From Ruegeria lacuscaerulensis (GTDB taxonomy: Bacteria; Pseudomonadota; Alphaproteobacteria; Rhodobacterales; Rhodobacteraceae), in the NCBI RefSeq assembly GCF_013033355.1, contig NZ_WQDY01000014.1, forward strand, positions 1-64,000: DNA of 64,000 nucleotides. Direction: 5' to 3'. The notes beneath the pieces were generated by a model. That model was not told the origin of the DNA. It ran no database searches and saw only the letters and a program-made list of their open reading frames with translations. This document shows, piece by piece, positions 26,047 to 33,104 of the stretch. Numbering within the stretch: the first letter of the stretch is position 1; each line of letters begins with the position of its first letter. A program made the position numbers and the translations under genes.

Positions 26047-26466
26047 ATGGTTGTTTCGATCCCTAGGCACGTAATTTCTCAGATGGCGGCAAATAAGGCT
26101 GTCCAAACGGCCTTGGCGTTTGCTGATGAAAATGGGTGGAATGTCGCTGCGATCGTGGTCGACCTGAACGGGGATATGATCGCGGCGGGCCGCATGGACA
26201 AAACCCCCGCAGCCGTTATGGCTTTCGCAATGGATAAGGCCCGAACAGCTGTGTTGGGGAAACCCACAACCGAATTCGCCAAGCGGATGTTGTCCAGCGC
26301 CGAATTGAACCTTGGCATGGTCAACCGTCCGGGTCTATGTGCTTGGGACGGTGGCTTGCCGATCCGCGAAGATGGCGAGTTGATAGGTGCAATTGGTGTG
26401 TCGGGGGCGGCCGGACCTGACGATGTTAAATGCGCCACGGCAGGCTTGGCGTCTATTGGGCTATAA
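26047..26466 (+). CDS. GlcG/HbpS-family small protein
   Basis: A 139-residue protein of the GlcG/HbpS (DUF336) family, with VVDLNGDMIAAGRMDKTPAA, a central FAMDKARTA, and GGLPIREDGELIGAIGVSGA near the C-terminus. Family members are often encoded in glycolate, propanediol and aromatic catabolic loci, and some bind heme or cofactors. A defined reaction is lacking for most. GGTGGAGG precedes the ATG. It is the last gene of the operon under operator site 5. Confidence 0.78.
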   Translation: MVVSIPRHVISQMAANKAVQTALAFADENGWNVAAIVVDLNGDMIAAGRMDKTPAAVMAFAMDKARTAVLGKPTTEFAKRMLSSAELNLGMVNRPGLCAWDGGLPIREDGELIGAIGVSGAAGPDDVKCATAGLASIGL

Positions 26467-26526
26467 TTCGGCAGTGTTTGCAGGCAGGACATTCACGAAC
26501 AAAAGAGTCACGGGCACGTCTGTCTT

Positions 26527-28095
26527 TCACGCCGATAATGCGTCCCATTCCAAACCGAACTTTTGAAGGTATTTGCGTAAACGATCTGCGTCGTTTTGGG
26601 TTGTCCTCTTTTGACGGGATACGGCAAATAGTGTGCGACCTGCCGCGCTGAGGCTAGGCGAATTGCGGCATGTTTGAATTACCTTGGCCAGTTGGGCCAG
26701 ATCGAACGGATCGATATCGTCGACCGCCGGCCCCAAAAGATCTCTGACCAATGCAAACTCGGCATCCTGCGCCGAGGCGCGCCAGTCAGATTGCAGGGTC
26801 CGGATTTCCTCGGTCACCATGGAACGCGTTATGCGCCCTCTGGGCGCTAGGGTGCACAACCGATTCACTGAACTGCTAAAATCGCGGAAGTTTCCCGGCC
26901 ACGGAGTCGCGGGGTTGGTGGCGAACCGGACGAAAGCGTCGCGTGCGTCGACATTGAAGCCGACCTGAGTACCCATTGACCGTTCAGCCCGCCCCAGTTC
27001 GAAAGCAAGATTGGCCTCGACATCTTCGCGGCGATCGCGCAGCGCAGGCAACGTGAAGCTCCACATATTCAGACGGGCGAGCAGGTCAGAGCGAAAAGCG
27101 CCTTCGGCGGATAAAACTCGCAGATCTCGACTTGCACCTGCTATGACCTGAAACCGGGTGGACACCTCGTGGTCCGAGCCCAAGGGATAGAACCGCCCCG
27201 TTTCAATTGCATGCAACAGGATGGATTGTTCGTTCCATCCGAGTTCGTCAATCTCATCCAGAAACAGAACACCCCCATCCGCTTCACGCAATAGCCCGCT
27301 GCGTTCTGTTCCTGCCTGACCCGTAAAACTGCGCCGCTGCCCAAACAGTGTTGCCATGGCATCGGGGCCATTCAATGTGGCGCAATTGACGTGAACCATC
27401 CGGCCCTTGACCCGCCGCCGATCCAATTTGAGGTTGTAAATCCGCTGGGCCAATTCTGTCTTTCCGGTGCCGGTTTCTCCTAGCAACAGGATGGGTTCGT
27501 TCGAGTTGCTGGCGATCAGCTCTATCCGGTCAATTAGTGCGTTATATCGCGGATTGCGCGTTTCAATTCCTCCCTTCAATTGGTCGCCGTACTCGCGGGA
27601 CAATTGGTCGAAGCGCTGCTGCAGGGCGTTGTACCTGCTGAGGTCAAGGTCAATGATGTCGAACTTAGGGATGGCGTCATCCGGTCCGGGTGGCCCGGTC
27701 TGGATCAGTCGCGCGGGGATGTGGCGACTTTCAGTAAGCAAAAACCAACAGATTTGTGCCACGTGGGTGCCGGTGGTCAGATGGACGTGATACTGCTCGC
27801 GATCTTCGTCGAACCCATAGGCGCGGGCAAAGTCAAAAAGCTTGCCGTAGACCTCCTGAAAATCCCAAGGATCGGCTAGGTCCATACGATGCAACAGAAC
27901 TTCGGTTTGGGGTGACAGCTCTTCGATCTCGCGTTTTACCTGATGGGCGAGGCGATTGAACTTGTGGTCGTGCAGCAACTCAAGCCGATCGACGTTGAAG
28001 TGGTCATGGATGGTCAAGCTGGGCGTCGGTTTCCAGCGCCGCTTCTTGCCCATGTCCAGCTGCGTTCCTAGGAATCCAATGACAACGTTTTTCAT
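26527..28095 (-). CDS. rtcR: RtcR, sigma-54-dependent activator of RNA-repair genes
   Basis: A 522-residue regulator. Residues 1-180 form the RtcR-type CARF domain (start VVIGFLGTQLD; YHVHLTTGTHVAQICWFLL in the middle), thought to sense damaged-RNA ligands. The AAA+ domain has Walker A GETGTGKT (206-213), loop SFTGQA (256-261) in place of the usual GAFTGA, and Walker B GGVLFLDEIDE. A DNA-binding helix-turn-helix region is expected at the C-terminus (about 470-520). It is divergent from the Ro60-like and rtcB genes and should activate them through sigma-54. Confidence 0.92.
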   Translation of the reverse strand: MKNVVIGFLGTQLDMGKKRRWKPTPSLTIHDHFNVDRLELLHDHKFNRLAHQVKREIEELSPQTEVLLHRMDLADPWDFQEVYGKLFDFARAYGFDEDREQYHVHLTTGTHVAQICWFLLTESRHIPARLIQTGPPGPDDAIPKFDIIDLDLSRYNALQQRFDQLSREYGDQLKGGIETRNPRYNALIDRIELIASNSNEPILLLGETGTGKTELAQRIYNLKLDRRRVKGRMVHVNCATLNGPDAMATLFGQRRSFTGQAGTERSGLLREADGGVLFLDEIDELGWNEQSILLHAIETGRFYPLGSDHEVSTRFQVIAGASRDLRVLSAEGAFRSDLLARLNMWSFTLPALRDRREDVEANLAFELGRAERSMGTQVGFNVDARDAFVRFATNPATPWPGNFRDFSSSVNRLCTLAPRGRITRSMVTEEIRTLQSDWRASAQDAEFALVRDLLGPAVDDIDPFDLAQLAKVIQTCRNSPSLSAAGRTLFAVSRQKRTTQNDADRLRKYLQKFGLEWDALSA

Positions 28096-28116
28096 AGTCT
28101 ATCTAAATTTATATCT

Positions 28117-28136
28117 TACGATCCTGTTGTATCGTA
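28117..28136. promoter_or_regulatory. Inverted repeat, candidate RtcR upstream activator site
   Basis: TACGAT (28117-28122) and ATCGTA (28131-28136) form an inverted repeat with an 8-base spacer. It lies about 130 bases upstream of the Ro60-like start, a distance usual for enhancer sites of sigma-54 activators. I found no convincing -24/-12 element, so this is tentative. Confidence 0.35.
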
Positions 28137-28268
28137 TCGCTGGTTGCGAATTTCATCAATAGTCAGGAATATTAATTAAAAATAACAAGATACCACGTTT
28201 TTGGTTTCTTTTCTTGTCGCGAACCGTTCCGTGCCAAAACATCCTCACAAACCAATGAGGATAAGGAA

Positions 28269-29825
28269 ATGGCGAACAAATCCGTGTTTGCATCGTTGAA
28301 GGGCCGGTTACTGCCAAAGGCAACTGCAGTGAACGCTCATGGCGCTCCGGCTTATGCGTATTCCGATGCCCATGCTCTGGCACAGGTCGCTGTGACCGGG
28401 ACCTTCGGGGGCATGTTTTATCAGTCGCCGCAAGAAGAACTGGAATACGTTCTGGATGTGGCTGAAACCGTTGAGCCAAAGTACCTGGCGCAAGCTGCGA
28501 TCTATGCCCGTCAATCGGGATATATGAAGGACATGCCCGCTGTCTTGCTGGCTGTTCTGGCCCGGCGTGATCCGGTTCTGTTTCGGGCAGCTTTCGCTCG
28601 TGTGGTCGATAACGGCAAGATGCTGCGCACGTTCGTGCAAGTTATCCGGTCGGGTCAAACGGGGCGTAAATCGCTGGGGTCGGCACCGAAAGCGATGGTG
28701 CAGACCTGGTTGAACACAGCGTCTGACCGTGCGCTGCTGAATGCCAATATCGGGAATGACCCGTCTTTGGCGGATGTGATCAAAATGGTGCACCCGAAAC
28801 CGGCCTCGGCCGAGCGGGAGGCGCTGTTTGCCTGGATCGTCGGGCGGCCGTGCAACCTGGCACGGCTGCCGCAGGCCCTGAGGGATTGGATCGCGTTTCG
28901 GGAAACCGGCAAGGGTCCGTTGCCGGATGTGCCGTTTCAGATGTTGACGCAACTGGAGCTGACGCAGGCCCAATGGGCGCGGATTGCGCGCAAGGGCTCG
29001 TGGCAGATGGTGCGGCAGAACCTGAACACGTTCCAGCGTCACGGCGTTTTCGACGTGGCCCGCAACGTGGATCACGTGGCTGCTTTGCTGCGCGACCCAA
29101 AAGCCATCGCCAAGGCACGGGCCTTTCCGTACCAGTTGATGGTGGCCGCGCAAAACGTGGTGCCGGAAATGCCGCGCCTGATCGTGGACGCGCTGCACGA
29201 CGCGATGGAGATCGCCGTGCAGAACGTGCCGCAGGTTGCGGGGCAGGTGGTTGTGTGCCCGGACGTGTCGGGCTCGATGACGTGGTCCGTAACCGGGTAT
29301 CGTCCGGGGGCGACCTCGGGCGTGCGGCACGTGGATGTGGCGGCGCTGGTGGCGGCGTCCTTCCAACGGGTGAACCGCGGGTGTCAGGTGTTGCCGTTCG
29401 ATTTCGACGTGCGTGATGTGCGTCTGGAACCGCGCGACACGATCCTGACCAATGCCGAGCGTCTGGCCGCACTGGCCGGAGGTGGGACGAACTGTTCCGC
29501 GCCGCTGGCCTGGCTGAACAAGCGCGGTCGCGCACCGGATCTGGTGGTGTTCGTATCCGATAACCAGTCTTGGGTGGATGCCCGCGCTGGCGGTCAGGGC
29601 ACAGCGATGTTGAAGGAATGGGAGGTGATCAAGCGTCGCAACCCGATGGCCAAGCTGGTCTGCATCGACATCGCCCCATACGGGACCACGCAGGCGCAGA
29701 CGCGTGCCGATGTATTGAATGTCGGCGGGTTCTCGGATGCGGTCTTTGACCAGATCGCGGCTTTTGCCAGCGGTCAAACCGGCCCGGATCATTGGGTCGC
29801 TGAGATCGAAAAGATCGACGAATAA
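28269..29825 (+). CDS. rsr: TROVE-domain Ro60 orthologue (Rsr)
   Basis: A 518-residue protein. The first 310 or so residues are the TROVE/HEAT-like ring (YVLDVAETVEPKYLAQAAIYARQ). The C-terminal third is a von Willebrand A domain with the MIDAS motif DVSGSMT beginning at Asp332. Ro60 proteins are RNA-binding rings that capture misfolded RNA and bind Y RNAs at their outer face. In bacteria Y RNA can tether Ro60 to the exonuclease PNPase. AAGGA lies upstream of the ATG. Downstream come three Y-RNA-like units and rtcB, the layout known for bacterial Rtc/Rsr loci. Confidence 0.92.
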   Translation: MANKSVFASLKGRLLPKATAVNAHGAPAYAYSDAHALAQVAVTGTFGGMFYQSPQEELEYVLDVAETVEPKYLAQAAIYARQSGYMKDMPAVLLAVLARRDPVLFRAAFARVVDNGKMLRTFVQVIRSGQTGRKSLGSAPKAMVQTWLNTASDRALLNANIGNDPSLADVIKMVHPKPASAEREALFAWIVGRPCNLARLPQALRDWIAFRETGKGPLPDVPFQMLTQLELTQAQWARIARKGSWQMVRQNLNTFQRHGVFDVARNVDHVAALLRDPKAIAKARAFPYQLMVAAQNVVPEMPRLIVDALHDAMEIAVQNVPQVAGQVVVCPDVSGSMTWSVTGYRPGATSGVRHVDVAALVAASFQRVNRGCQVLPFDFDVRDVRLEPRDTILTNAERLAALAGGGTNCSAPLAWLNKRGRAPDLVVFVSDNQSWVDARAGGQGTAMLKEWEVIKRRNPMAKLVCIDIAPYGTTQAQTRADVLNVGGFSDAVFDQIAAFASGQTGPDHWVAEIEKIDE

Positions 29826-29870
29826 ACAAGGCTCGGACGGTGCGCCGCCCCGGCCATCAGAACAACATCA

Positions 29871-29940
29871 GGCAGAATGCCGGTGGGACTACATCGCTGT
29901 TACCGATCCGCGCCCGTTGAGGGCGCTGCCTCACCACCCC
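29871..29940 (+). ncRNA. Y-RNA-like unit 1 (short, no tRNA mimic)
   Basis: The unit begins with the small hairpin GGC-AGAAT-GCC (29871-29881). A 5' strand GGTGGGAC (29882-29889) can pair with GCCTCACC (29928-29935) with one G-T pair and one mismatch. CTAC follows the 5' strand, as in the other units. The interior holds a perfect hairpin GCGCCC-GTTGA-GGGCGC (29910-29926). It resembles a minimal Ro-binding Y RNA without the tRNA-like domain. Ends are approximate. Confidence 0.6.
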
Positions 29941-29950
29941 TTGTCTGCCT

Positions 29951-30150
29951 GACCCAAACGAAAGGGCATGTCTCGGCGAATGCCGGTGGAACTACAGATT
30001 TCGACTCTCCAGGTCGCGGGTTCGAATCCCGCTCGTCCGAGCCCCACGGGGACGGACGGTAGCTCAGTCGGGTAGAGCAGGGCGTTTCACCAAACTCTTG
30101 TCGTCGAGACCCAAAACGAAAGGACACCCCCGGCGAATGCCGAAGGAACT
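29951..30150 (+). repeat. Imperfect direct repeat introducing Y-RNA units 2 and 3
   Basis: Bases 29951-29996 and 30108-30153 are clearly similar. Both read GACCCAAA(A)CGAAAGG, a variable dozen bases, then CGGCGAATGCCG and GGAACTACA. Unit 1 has only the last part. The repeat suggests tandem duplication of a whole RNA unit with its leader. The shared CGAAAGG block could be a processing or promoter element; its role is not known. Confidence 0.6.
29974..30095 (+). ncRNA. Y-RNA-like unit 2 with circularly permuted tRNA-like domain
   Basis: After the hairpin CGGC-GAAT-GCCG (29974-29985), GGTGGAAC (29985-29992) pairs fully with GTTTCACC (30084-30091, one G-T). Inside are the tRNA parts in permuted order. 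The T arm is GCGGG-TTCGAAT-CCCGC (30016-30032). The 3' acceptor strand TCGTCCG (30033-30039) is joined by a short GC-rich cap to the 5' acceptor strand CGGACGG (30053-30059), with all 7 pairs formed. The D arm is GCTC-AGTCGGGTA-GAGC (30062-30078). The Y stem therefore replaces the anticodon stem. tRNA-like domains are established for bacterial Y RNAs encoded beside Ro60. Confidence 0.82.
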
Positions 30151-30268
30151 ACATGGCACCTCAGGGACAGGTCGAGCGGGTTCAACTCCCCTCCGTGCCG
30201 GCGCCCAGACGGCAAACGCATCTGCCCATTCAGATGCGGGGCGGGCCTCCCGAACTGTTTCTTCCCCA
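30131..30268 (+). ncRNA. Y-RNA-like unit 3 with partial tRNA mimicry
   Basis: It begins with the same hairpin CGGC-GAAT-GCCG (30131-30142). GAAGGAAC (30142-30149) pairs fully with GTTTCTTC (30257-30264, one G-T). The base changes relative to unit 2 are compensated on both strands. A T-arm-like hairpin with loop TTCAACT lies at 30174-30193 (GGG/CCC plus GAG/CTC around a bulge). An acceptor-like stem TGCCG/CGGCA (30196-30200 with 30210-30214) follows. In place of the D arm stands the perfect hairpin CGCATCTG-CCCATT-CAGATGCG (30217-30238). The unit ends about 30 bases before rtcB. Confidence 0.72.
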
Positions 30269-30298
30269 CTTGTCGCCGGGGCCTGAATTTGAGTGAAT

Positions 30299-31714
30299 AT
30301 GATGATGGAAAACACATTTGATCCCGTAACGGGCGAACACCTGAAAGACTGGGGACATCGCCCGGGCAAGCAATTCCCCGCCCTGCTGGCGCGCGCGAAT
30401 GAGATGCGGGCCGAAGGCTTCGGTCTGGTGCGCATCCGGAAGGAGCTGGAGGGCGAGATCCCTCCAATTGCGCCAACAATGGACCTGCGCGGGCCCGGCG
30501 AGGTGCAGTTTCACGAGAATATAGACGCCAGTGACCCGGATGAGGAAGACAATGTCGACAAAGTCCGCGAAACGATGACCGCGCTGATGCGGACCCCGAC
30601 CATTGAGGCCGGGGCGATCATGCCCGATGCTTGTCCGGCCGGTCCGATCGGCACGATTCCGGTTGGCGGCGTCGCGGCGGCGCGCAATGCGATCCATCCG
30701 GGGATGCACTCGGCCGACATTTGCTGCTCGGTCATGATCACCGATCTGGGGAATGCTGACCCAAAGGCCGTGCTGGATGCGGCGCAGTCAGTGACGCATT
30801 TCGGACCGGGCGGTCGGCCGCAGGGCAAGCGCTTCACAACCTCGCTAAAACTGCTGGACGCGTTCCGTGAAAATCCGTTTTTGGACAACCCGAAATCGCT
30901 GCGCATGGCGCAGGAGCATATGGGGACGCAAGGCGACGGGAACCATTTTCTGTTTGTCGGCAGGTCACGCAAAACCGGACGGACGGCGATTGTGACCCAT
31001 CACGGCTCGCGCGGGCCGGGGGCAGTTCTGTATAAGAACGGCATGGCCGTCGCGCATCGCTTCCGCAAGGAGCTGTCGCCGGGTACGCCGAAGCAAAACG
31101 CCTGGATTCCGGCTGACACGCAGGAAGGGCGCGATTATTGGGATGCCCTGCAACTGATCCGCAAATGGACCAAAGCCAACCACAACGCGATCCATCAAGC
31201 GACGGTTGAGGCCGCGCGTGTGGGCGATGTCGGGGACCGATACTGGAACGAACACAACTTCGTCTTCAAACGGGGCGATCTGTTCTATCACGGCAAGGGC
31301 GCAACCCCAGCGTGGGGTGACTATGCCACCGACGCGACCGGGCTGACCCTGATCCCGCTGAACATGTCCGAGCCGGTGCTGGTCGTGCGTGGCAAGGATG
31401 CAGGTCACGGTCTGGGCTTCAGCCCACATGGGGCGGGGCGGAATTTCTCGCGTTCCGAACATAAGCGCCGGATGGGGTCCGTCACGCCGGATGAGATGTT
31501 GAAGGCGGAAACCGAAGGTCTGGATATTCGCTTCCATGCCGGCAGTGTGGATGCCTCGGAACTGCCGTCCAGCTATAAAAGCGCGGACAGCGTTGTGGCG
31601 CAGATCAAATCCTATGATCTGGCCGAGATCGAGGACTATATCGATCCCTACGGCTGCATCATGGCCGGTGATGTGCCGCCGTTCTGGAAAAACAAGAAGA
31701 AAGGCCGCAGGTAG
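30299..31714 (+). CDS. rtcB: RtcB RNA-splicing ligase
   Basis: About 471 residues from the ATG at 30299. A GTG at 30293 and ATGs at 30302 and 30305 are also possible, and no strong RBS decides. RtcB joins RNA 2',3'-cyclic phosphate or 3'-phosphate ends to 5'-OH ends using GTP and Mn. The metal and guanylate sites are visible: SADICCSV (Cys ligand), GTQGDGNHFLFVG (Asn and His), VTHHGSRGPG (His), and the guanylylated histidine in SPHGAGRNFSRSEHKR. rtcA is not present nearby. Position after the Ro60 gene and Y RNAs marks it as part of the RtcR-controlled RNA-repair locus. Confidence 0.92.
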   Translation: MMMENTFDPVTGEHLKDWGHRPGKQFPALLARANEMRAEGFGLVRIRKELEGEIPPIAPTMDLRGPGEVQFHENIDASDPDEEDNVDKVRETMTALMRTPTIEAGAIMPDACPAGPIGTIPVGGVAAARNAIHPGMHSADICCSVMITDLGNADPKAVLDAAQSVTHFGPGGRPQGKRFTTSLKLLDAFRENPFLDNPKSLRMAQEHMGTQGDGNHFLFVGRSRKTGRTAIVTHHGSRGPGAVLYKNGMAVAHRFRKELSPGTPKQNAWIPADTQEGRDYWDALQLIRKWTKANHNAIHQATVEAARVGDVGDRYWNEHNFVFKRGDLFYHGKGATPAWGDYATDATGLTLIPLNMSEPVLVVRGKDAGHGLGFSPHGAGRNFSRSEHKRRMGSVTPDEMLKAETEGLDIRFHAGSVDASELPSSYKSADSVVAQIKSYDLAEIEDYIDPYGCIMAGDVPPFWKNKKKGRR

Positions 31715-31723
31715 CTGCGGCCT
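31700..31723 (+). terminator. Hairpin at the end of rtcB
   Basis: AAGGCCGCAG (31700-31709) pairs perfectly with CTGCGGCCTT (31714-31723) around a 4-base loop holding part of the rtcB stop codon. The stem is strong, but no longer T-run follows, so terminator or 3'-stabiliser are both possible. Confidence 0.5.
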
Positions 31724-31875
31724 TCGTCATCTGCACGCGTTGGTCGGGATTATGATGAAGCCCGCGTATGTATCTTGCTCGGGCGTTCCTGAAAGGTCTA
31801 ATTAGCTATGCACATAATCCGCCAGCTGGTTGGGGTAATAGCCAGCCCAGCCAACGTCTGCGGATCGCAGTTGAT

Positions 31876-32208
31876 TTAGGTTAAATCCTCAACCCGTGCG
31901 TCAGGTGCATTGCGTTTGACGGATTCGATCCCGTTGTCGCGTGCAGAGGTGGTTGTGTAGCTTTCGCTTGTGCCGATTACCTGACCATTGCTGGCTTTCA
32001 GATTGAACATATGGCCACCGGATTTGGTTTCCTTGCGTTCGAATCTTTCGTCGCTTGGTGCGTTTGTCTTGACGGATGAAATACCGTTCTCGGCGCTTGC
32101 TTTCTGGACATAGCCTTCGCTGGCCAGAATGATCTCACCGTTTCCGGCTTTCAGCCGAAACCTGAACTCTCCAGCCTTGTCTTTGTAAATCTCAAATTTG
32201 CCAGCCAT
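31876..32208 (-). CDS. UPF0339 (YegP/DUF1508) family protein with two repeats
   Basis: A 110-residue protein from the ATG at 32208, with GAGGGA upstream. Two tandem copies of the DUF1508 unit are visible. The first has KFEIYKDKAGEFRFRLKAGNGEII and EGYVQKASAENGISSVK. The second has HMFNLKASNGQVI and ESYTTTSARDNGIESVK. Family members are small cytoplasmic proteins of unknown function, usually one or two repeats long. It stands alone behind the TetR gene. The 144 bases between them hold its promoter region, where no clear site was found. Confidence 0.82.
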   Translation of the reverse strand: MAGKFEIYKDKAGEFRFRLKAGNGEIILASEGYVQKASAENGISSVKTNAPSDERFERKETKSGGHMFNLKASNGQVIGTSESYTTTSARDNGIESVKRNAPDARVEDLT

Positions 32209-32352
32209 GTGATGTCCCTCAATACTATTGCAATACTTGCCTGCGATGTTGCTACGTTTGCAACGCGGCAACAAGAGTTTTCAGGATATTCAGTGTTTGC
32301 ACGTGACTAGAGCCGAGATTCATCAAAGACGAGCCGCGATTGCATTGCCCGT

Positions 32353-32976
32353 CTAATCTGAATTTACCGCAATCAAATGAGCGATTGGTAGGATTTGCGC
32401 CGCGATCTGATCTCTGAGTTGCGCGAGCGTCATATCGTCATTCTTGACGAACTCGACGAAAGCCTGATTCAGGGCATTGAAGATCAGCGCACCCAAGTCC
32501 GACGCAACAAGGCTTTGGCGCACTTGGCCCCGGTCTTGCAGGGCGCCGATTAACTCGGTCACTTGTGCCGCGAGGCGGCGATCCTGCTCGGCATAGCGCC
32601 GACCGCTTGGCGTATTGGGGTGCTCGATTGAGTGCGCGATCGCCGTACGCCACATCTCTTTCGAGAGATATTCGAGGGAGTGGTCGTAATACTGGTAAAT
32701 CAGACCTAGGATCGCGTCCTCGACGCGTAAAGGTGGATTCGCCAGGATCGGCGCGCCCGCTGTGATGACCTCTTCGACCTCCATGGCGACCGTGGCGATC
32801 AGGATGTCCCCTTTGGTTTCATAGTAGTTGTAAACAGTGCCGACCGAGACCTCGGCCATCTCAGCCAGATCTTCGATTTTCACGGACCGATACCCGTGTG
32901 ACCGGAATTTCGCAGACGCAGCTTCCAGGATGCGCCGCTCGCGCGCCGCCTTTTGCCGCTCTCTTAATCCTGCCAT
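32353..32976 (-). CDS. TetR-family transcriptional regulator of the adjacent importer
   Basis: A 207-residue TetR protein. The DNA-binding domain spans about residues 12-60 (ERRILEAASAKFRSHGY, then DLAEMAEVSVGTVYNYYETKGDIL). The rest is the helical ligand domain. It is divergent from the polyamine-type ABC operon with 128 bases between starts, so control of that operon is likely. The ligand is unknown. It is unrelated in sequence outside the DNA-binding domain to the TetR protein at 6494. Confidence 0.85.
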   Translation of the reverse strand: MAGLRERQKAARERRILEAASAKFRSHGYRSVKIEDLAEMAEVSVGTVYNYYETKGDILIATVAMEVEEVITAGAPILANPPLRVEDAILGLIYQYYDHSLEYLSKEMWRTAIAHSIEHPNTPSGRRYAEQDRRLAAQVTELIGALQDRGQVRQSLVASDLGALIFNALNQAFVEFVKNDDMTLAQLRDQIAAQILPIAHLIAVNSD

Positions 32977-33004
32977 TTGGAAAAACGACCTCGTTTGGCA
33001 TAAA

Positions 33005-33023
33005 TCTAAGTTTAGAGTTGACT
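33005..33023 (+). promoter_or_regulatory. Palindrome and -35-like box between TetR and importer genes
   Basis: TCTAA-GT-TTAGA (33005-33016) is a perfect short inverted repeat in the divergent control region. TTGACT (33018-33023) directly follows and could be the -35 box of the importer operon, although its -10 is not clear. The palindrome is a candidate operator for the TetR protein. Confidence 0.38.
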
Positions 33024-33104
33024 ACAAAGGTGAGGCTGTTCAAGTTTTTTGTGACAGACCCGGAAAAAAACAGGGCAAACCGAAATCAACAGGAGATGAA
33101 ACGA

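Noticed and set aside
28198-28222. Sigma-54 promoter (TTGG...CTTGT) upstream of the Ro60 gene
   Set aside because: The spacing between GG and the second element is one base too long and GC is missing, so it is not called as a feature.
28308-29792. Long open frame (494 codons) on the minus strand opposite the Ro60 gene
   Set aside because: The translation is His/Arg-rich low-quality sequence typical of an antisense shadow, while the plus strand encodes a clear TROVE protein.
30000-30095. Ordinary tRNA gene suggested by perfect T-arm and D-arm sequences
   Set aside because: The arms are in reverse order and there is no anticodon arm. The parts are better explained as the tRNA-like domain of a Y RNA.
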